Part shown: piece by piece, positions 58,452-64,000 of the stretch
Numbering within the stretch: position 1 is the stretch's first letter
How the letters are laid out: every line of letters starts with the position of its first letter
NCBI GenBank assembly: GCA_032871835.1
Contig: CM065299.1
Coordinates: 79,882,204-79,946,203 of the forward strand
Direction: 5' to 3'
DNA length: 64,000 nt
Source of the DNA: Dipteronia dyeriana
Taxonomy: Eukaryota > Streptophyta > Magnoliopsida > Sapindales > Sapindaceae
Made by a program: the position numbers and the translations under genes
Notes under the pieces: model-generated
Databases searched by the model: none
Told to the model about the DNA's origin: nothing
Seen by the model: only the letters and a program-made list of their open reading frames with translations

Positions 58452-59642
58452 GATTTCTGAACAATAACAAAAATTATATAAGTAAATAATCATGATAAAG
58501 CACTTTTGAATATTTATCTTGAATTAAATGAAATAATTCAACGGTAAAAATTCAACGGTGATCCAACACCCATAAATGTCACGCCTCCTTTGGGAGTTCG
58601 CAATATTTAATAGTTGGACTAGGTCACACCTAATTGTTAGCATAACAACCAACGTTTTCAATTTTAGCCTTGTGATTTTATTAACAAGAACTCTTGGGAG
58701 GATATTAATAAACTCACATCGAGTGTGTTACCAAGTTATCGATCTTCAATATAATCGCTCATGAATATCCCTCCTTTGGGAGTAGATATCGTTTGGGCTA
58801 TTTGTCTAGTATATCCTTGTAAGGAAGTATCTTGCTAAATTCCATTCATGAATACCTCTTGCGAGGTTATTCACGAAACATAAAGCTCAACTAAACTTGG
58901 AGGCTGAAGGTGTTCCAAAACACCTTCTCCCACTCAATTGTTTAAGGCGTGTAATCGAATTCCAAAGAATGATTTACCAAGTTATTTAGATGCCAATTTA
59001 GATACTTAAACCATTCAATTCATTTTCATACCAAAAGAGATAAATGAGTGGCACTCCTATTCTATATGACATGTTATCAAACAATGAAAAACATTGCAAT
59101 ATTTATAAAAATATAAATAGCTACAATTTTGGTCCATCCTAGAAAAACAAGTAAATTACATATGTCTTGGAATACAAAAACTCATTTCTTGGCGAACAAG
59201 TCTTCACGTGACCTTCGTCGTTTGGACTCCCTCGGCTACCTCCCATGGGCGTGCGCACCCTTCAACCTTACCCATGGGCGTGCGCATGCCACAAACCCAT
59301 AAAGGGCTGCCATGCCCAGCCCGTGGCTACCAAAGGGCTGCCGTGCGCAGCCCATGCCACAACAAACGTGGTTGCGCGCTCTTCGCATGCACGTTCGTTG
59401 TTATGGCTCGCATGGTTCCAAACTTGTTCCGGTTGTTCCTAATTCTTCAAACCTTCGAGTCTTTGAAACTTGAATGTATTACAGAAGAATTTAAATAATA
59501 AAATACTGCAGATTTTTTTTATTTTTATTACAACAACAAAAAAAAAACTTAGCAACTACCAAGAAGGAAATTATGGCGATGATAGACCACCCTTCTTGTT
59601 ACAATCCCAAAAAAAAAATCAATCACAAACCACATATAAAAC

Positions 59643-59687
<45 letters not shown>

Positions 59688-59808
59688 CATTCCAATGTAA
59701 ATATATATGTGAATACCTAGAGTGTCATCTCTTTCTAAAACATGCATATAAACAATAAAAAGAAAAAGATTCACGAACAAATACATCAATTAATCAATGG
59801 TACAACCT
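58452..59808 (-). other. Untranslated leader of copia D with a GC-rich insert
   Basis: Homologous to the C leader except for 59205-59420, a GC-rich segment with short repeats (CCCATGGGCGTGCGCA twice; AAGGGCTGCCGTGCGCAGCC in variants). An (AT)n tract lies at 59646-59681. Apparent frames across the GC-rich part are not convincing genes. Confidence 0.72.
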
Positions 59809-59821
59809 GCCTCCGATACCA
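59809..59821 (-). other. Primer binding site of copia D, degenerate
   Basis: Minus strand TGGTATCGGAGGC, two changes from TGGTATCAGAGCC. Confidence 0.82.
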
Positions 59822-59823
59822 AT

Positions 59824-60458
59824 TGTAGGGAAAAAAACGGTTCAAAACTCAATGGAAACATGAGAAAATTAAAATTAAGGTTTGCGTATAAATAAAAAAA
59901 AATTCCTTTTACGCAACGAGAACCTTAACCCTAGATTAATTGATGTATATAAAAGCATCGTACATTTTTCTCGTGACGATTGAACAAGCACCGAATTGAT
60001 TCCGCAAGATCTTCCAATCCAATCACGAACGTGAATCACCTAAGAGTGTGGGCTCTCTTTCTTTAAATTGTATACTTGAGGATGGAGACAAAACAAAATC
60101 TTTTCTTTGTTAGTTACAAATATCCTCCAAGAGAAAAAATCCAAGAACGTCCAGACACTTATGAATTATCAATCAACTTGATTGAAACTCGCGTGAACCT
60201 TGATTCAATGTTGTACACAAAACCCTTATGATGTAAAGGATACTAGTGTACTATTGAAAACAAAAACGTTCCCCTTTTTTTCTTCTTGGCCGAATTCACA
60301 CACTATTGTTTAGAGATGATCGAATTTTGTGTACAGTAAAATCAGATTTTTCTCCCTCAAAATTCCTATAATGGCCGAATTCTTCTCTTAGAAAAATAGG
60401 GATGGCCGAAATTCTCCTCTCAATTGCCTTTTTTTTTTGGGCTGGCCGAATTTCTTAT

Positions 60459-60499
<41 letters not shown>

Positions 60500-62214
60500 G
60501 GATCATAAATCCTCTCCTAAGAAAGATTTATTTGGTTGGCAATAATCCTTTCCTTAGGTGGATTTATTGGGTAGTTAAGATTCCTTATCTAAAAGGAAAT
60601 CTATCCTCTTCTATACACACATGGGCTGGCCGAATTTCTCTTTGATATAGATTAGAAGAGTTTATTCTTTCCTAAGAAGGATTTACTTGATGAACAAGAA
60701 TCCTATTCCAAAAAAAAAAAATTCCTACACCAAGACTCCTAATCCAACTCAATAGTGTATTTGTAACCATATTAAAGACTTCCTAATTTGATTAGATAAA
60801 TAATTCCTTTTATTTATCTGCTTATCAAATAAAGTTTTTAATATTAACTATACTACCAATAATAGTATAGTTTTAGGAGACCATCTCCTACTAGGAAAAA
60901 GATTTGACTTTTAATTAAATAATTAATTAATCAAAAAATTAATTAATTTCCATTTAATTAAATAATAAAATAAAAATAATATATTTAAGCTATTCTTAAT
61001 AGCCTTGCCGCCCATACCATATATATGGGTCATATATTATTTTTCTTATTTTATTAAATCCGTTGGACCTTAATAAAAAGTCCACATGTGAACTAGACCT
61101 ATTCTTACAAAAAGAAACAAGTTCTCATGCTTTAATACAATTCTAGATGGACCGTAAATTGGTCCGGTAGAATATATCAAGTGATCTATGCAAGTTCATG
61201 TGGATTGGAGATCTTGGCGGGCTATCTAAATTTAAGTTCCAAAAGACACAACCCAATCACAATCAACAAATGACACTTAGGTCCGATCTATTTAATTTTA
61301 GTTCATTCCACTAAAGAACTAAAATTGAACTCTTAAATAAAAAGTTGATGTTACTCACTCATACCCTAGACAACCTTATTGGAGAAAGTGTATCCTCGTG
61401 AAGAATGCCAGTAATCGCCAAGAGCTCATAGACCGTCTATAGCTCTCCAAGTTACCATATTTACTCATATGACCATATTTTGAACTTGGATATTTTAACT
61501 TGTCCAGAAGCCATGTTTCAATAGACACTATTGAAAACTTAATGTTAAGATATAATAACCAATACCTCAAAACATCCATATGATGGTATTCTACTCTCAT
61601 TCAATAAATGGAGCCACGATGTCCATATCTATAAATGAAGTCCTCTATAGATTAACAAATGAATACCACCAAACTATCGAGGATAGACTATTCTATATAA
61701 TCGTACTCATTGATAGCTCAAATGATAACACTTGCAACCATAAGTCTATCATTTATCTAAGGATTGAGATAGACTCTCCAATTGTCTTCAAATGAAAACT
61801 TTTATCCATTGACGGTTCTAGATAAAGTATTTCATTTTGATCCTATTCAATCCACCCAGTGCACTAGATTCTTTTACCCAAAGACACAACACTTTGATGA
61901 TTTTAGACTCATCATAACACATTTGATTCCACTCAAACGCTAGCAAATGACAAGATAAAGGCGCCCAACCTTTTATCTTAAATTGTGAATATTATTCAAT
62001 GCTAACTAAAGAATTGTCTACCTGATACATATCTAGATGTATGAACAATTCTTCTTTTCTCATAGTCTTTTGACCTTATGATTATTTACTTTTGACAATT
62101 ATAATAATTAAACTATAAATGCTATAAGATTTGTTCAACTAGAAATCAATTTATTCATATGAAAAGATTGTTAATTACAATATTACACTCTTGCTATCGA
62201 GCATAATCCTAACA
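59824..62214 (-). repeat. 5' LTR of copia D
   Basis: 2391 bp, TGTTAGGATT...TTCCCTACA on the minus strand. Contains the same five GGCCGAATT-like motifs (60288-60640), a (CA)n/(TA)n tract and one ~40-bp unit fewer than the 3' LTR. Confidence 0.92.
60458..60499. repeat. (CA)n-(TA)n compound microsatellite in 5' LTR of copia D
   Basis: About 12 AC units and 8 AT units; the 3' LTR has two AC and ~14 AT units. Confidence 0.94.
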
Positions 62215-62363
62215 TCAATTTCGACACGTCACTTGAACAGTTAATAAGAAGATTTTATTCTAAGATTCCCAGTAATGCTTTGTAACGAAAAATTTCTCAA
62301 ATAAATAGGGAATCTGACTTTAACCCCAACTCTACCTCCAGTGTTCAAATCAGAGGGGACTTC
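62215..62363 (+). other. G2 segment between copia D and its 3' LTR, with polypurine tract
   Basis: Short G2 remnant ending CAGAGGGGACTTC (62351-62363), a polypurine tract for plus-strand priming. No coding frame; it would lie upstream of the gene T promoter. Confidence 0.68.
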
Positions 62364-63554
62364 TATTAGTAGTAAAATTTGGTTAGGGGTCAAAGAGAAT
62401 TTTCCACTCTCCTAGCCCAAACAAAACCAGAATTCGGCATTCATGAGACCCCGGGTAGACCATAAAGCGACCCCATCAGAGCAGGGAAGGATCGCCGAAC
62501 TTCAGAACCATCAGGGATGAAGCTGGACACGACAAGGTAGAGCCCAAATGAGAGCACTGGAATCCGGGTTTCTCAAGGCCACTTACCCAGGCACCTCGGT
62601 TCCTGAGGTCGGTTTCCAAAACCACCCCGTGCCCATCACAAACAAAAGTGAGCCCCTTCCAGACCAAGGCTTTCCGAGGTTAGGTTTAACTCGTAGCATA
62701 AGACAGAAGCCCACCAACCTCTCTAGAAGCCCGCTGTCTCTGCTGGGCATGAAAGAAGAATCTCGCCTAAATCTACACTACCCCTACTACCTACCAGGAA
62801 TGTCTACAGGGTTATCTCAAGCTCCAAAGGGTCGAGAAAAGTCCATCCCAAGCTTTTAAGAACAGAGTCGAAGCGTGGATCTACCTCGCTCTATGAGACA
62901 ACAGGCAGCTAGCACGGTGACCTCCATGAAAAATCATGTCGTGACAACATACAGGATCATATCTATGTGATAACCAACATTAATTCTGCATACGTGTGAG
63001 TCAAGAGTTTGATTTCTAAAGGAACAAACTTATCTTCATCAACAATATCATTGTTTCCGCTATTTACTCGGGGTCAACAACTTTTAAATAAAAGATCCCG
63101 CCGGATAAGGAGGGAACGGATTCATAGGATCATGGCGGGATATCAGTGAATTCAAACCTACTAAGACCGAATATAAATAGGGCAAATCATGATATAGAGA
63201 AGAGAGAGTAAAAAAAGGGGAGACAACAGAACCAAAGGGAGAGATCGACAAACAGAAATAGAAGGGGGCCTAAATTCTGTGAACAGAACATGGCCACCGT
63301 AATGTCCACTATTCGACTAGCAAAAAGTTACCACCTTTCTACGTTCTAGAGAGACTGTGAGCATATGAGAGAGAGAATCATGTATATCACAAATAATCAA
63401 TAATAAAGCCTCCACTTGCTATTGTTATACAAACATTCGTTTTTATCTAAGCAGGTTAGGTATCAAAAGTACTGACCCCGGCCACCACCTCCATGGTAGT
63501 GGTCTCGAGGGTGTTAGCTGGAATTTCTCATATTGAGCAATTTTCCCGTTAACA
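62364..63554 (+). repeat. 3' LTR of G2
   Basis: 1191 bp, starting TATTAGTAG (TG mutated to TA) and ending CCCGTTAACA. Homologous to 43857-44965 and to the G1 LTR; shares GGTAGTGGTCTCGAGGGTG near its end. Confidence 0.86.
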
Positions 63555-63729
63555 CTAGAAAAAACAAGATGGTGGAGAAGCATCAGGAACCCCCATTACT
63601 ACTTCCCGATGGTGATCTTGGGCCCGTACAAGCTGAAGCAATATGTGTAGATGTGCCGAGAGCTAGGCTAGTGGGTTACTCTAACTATATAGGCCTTCTA
63701 AGCAATGAGTCCATTATTAGTACCTTCTA
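63555..63729. other. Unassigned flank
   Basis: No homology to other parts of the window was noticed. A 65-codon frame crosses the LTR end (63533-63730) but has no recognisable motif, so it is not called as a gene. Confidence 0.45.
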
Positions 63730-64000
63730 GGCCTGTTTGGCACCTGGGTTTGGACTGGGATTGGACTAATTTCAATCCAATCCCATGTTTGGAAGCATAC
63801 CGGACTAGCTTGGCCAATTTGGTGGGACCCAGCATTTAGTGATTTAGTCCTGCAAACGCAGGACTAAATAAACCTAACAAATTGTTGGGTTTATTTAGTC
63901 CCATGTTTGTAGGACTATTTTTTTTATATAAAAAAAATTAATAAATAAAATGAAAAAAAAAAATCGGAAAATACTCTTTTATCGAATATTTAATATAATC
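63730..64000 (+). mobile_element. Left end of a MITE-like element with nested palindromes
   Basis: Begins GGCCTGTTTGGCACC, resembling the GGCCTGTTTGG ends of plant PIF/Harbinger (Tourist-like) or hAT MITEs (from memory). Contains a perfect 11-bp stem with a 4-base loop (63843-63868) and an overlapping 37-bp near-perfect palindrome (63863-63899). Further GGACTAAA/TTTAGTCC copies follow. The right end is outside the window, so terminal repeats and target duplication cannot be tested. Confidence 0.55.

Larger units (their letters stand above)
52124..62214 (-). mobile_element. Ty1/copia LTR retrotransposon D, inserted in G2
   Basis: 10,091 bp with two LTRs of ~2.4 kb, PBS, gag, protease, integrase, RT, RNase H and polypurine tract on the minus strand. 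It sits between the gene T promoter region and the 3' LTR of G2. Flanks are CCAAG (left) and TCAAT (right): at best a decayed 5-bp duplication. LTRs show many substitutions plus different numbers of an internal ~40-bp repeat, so it is old. Close relative of C. Confidence 0.9.
43857..63554 (+). mobile_element. Ty3/gypsy Tat-lineage element G2, internally deleted, interrupted by copia D
   Basis: LTR 43857-44965, PBS, gag, then a deletion jumping to the second RNase H, integrase, ~100-bp repeat array, gene T on the minus strand, copia D (52124-62214), polypurine tract, 3' LTR 62364-63554. It is the only element here in plus orientation and the only one showing the whole Tat plan from LTR to LTR. 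The bases flanking the two LTRs (AATTC and CTAGA) do not match, so the ends may come from a recombination event. Confidence 0.82.

Noticed and set aside
59208..59498. 96-codon frame in the GC-rich part of the D leader
   Set aside because: Composed of short repeats, absent from copia C, no start context or domain.
63533..63730. 65-codon frame as a host gene fragment
   Set aside because: It starts inside an LTR, has no motif and no homologue elsewhere in the window.

Overview
The window looks like pure retrotransposon DNA from a flowering plant, probably a gene-poor, repeat-rich part of a large genome; the species cannot be named from the sequence. No host gene, rRNA, tRNA or CRISPR array is visible. 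Nearly every stretch belongs to one of seven LTR retrotransposons, or fragments of them, stacked inside each other. All of them are broken by stop codons, frameshifts or deletions.

Layout. 1-1187: fragment of an intron-containing accessory gene (gene T here; it resembles the 'putative gypsy type transposon' family, Pfam Transposase_28). 1187-11474: Ty1/copia element A (minus strand, SIRE/Maximus-like), with an extra gag piece beyond its left LTR. 11475-17167 and 27021-31788: Ty3/gypsy element G1 (minus, Tat lineage), cut in two by copia element B (17168-27020, minus), which is flanked by a perfect 5-bp duplication, CCAGT. 31789-36035: G3, an older Tat copy truncated at both ends, into which G1 inserted. 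36045-36613: LTR fragment of the B family. 36650-37262: G/C-homopolymer DNA. 37290-37900: relic copia coding DNA. About 38230-43856: copia C (minus). 43857-52123 and 62215-63554: Tat element G2 (plus), interrupted by copia D (52124-62214, minus). 63730-64000: left end of a MITE-like element with nested palindromes.

How the parts work together. The copia elements follow LTR - PBS (initiator Met tRNA) - gag - protease - integrase - reverse transcriptase - RNase H - polypurine tract - LTR. The Tat elements follow LTR - PBS - gag - protease - RT - RNase H - a second archaeal-type RNase H - integrase, then an array of ~100-bp tandem repeats, then gene T on the opposite strand, then the 3' LTR. Gene T has two short introns whose removal restores the reading frame in all three copies, although intron lengths differ between copies. 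It also has a TATA-like box ahead of its start in G2. This spliced antisense gene is the most interesting biology here. Its general existence in Tat/Grande/Retand-type elements is known; its function is not.
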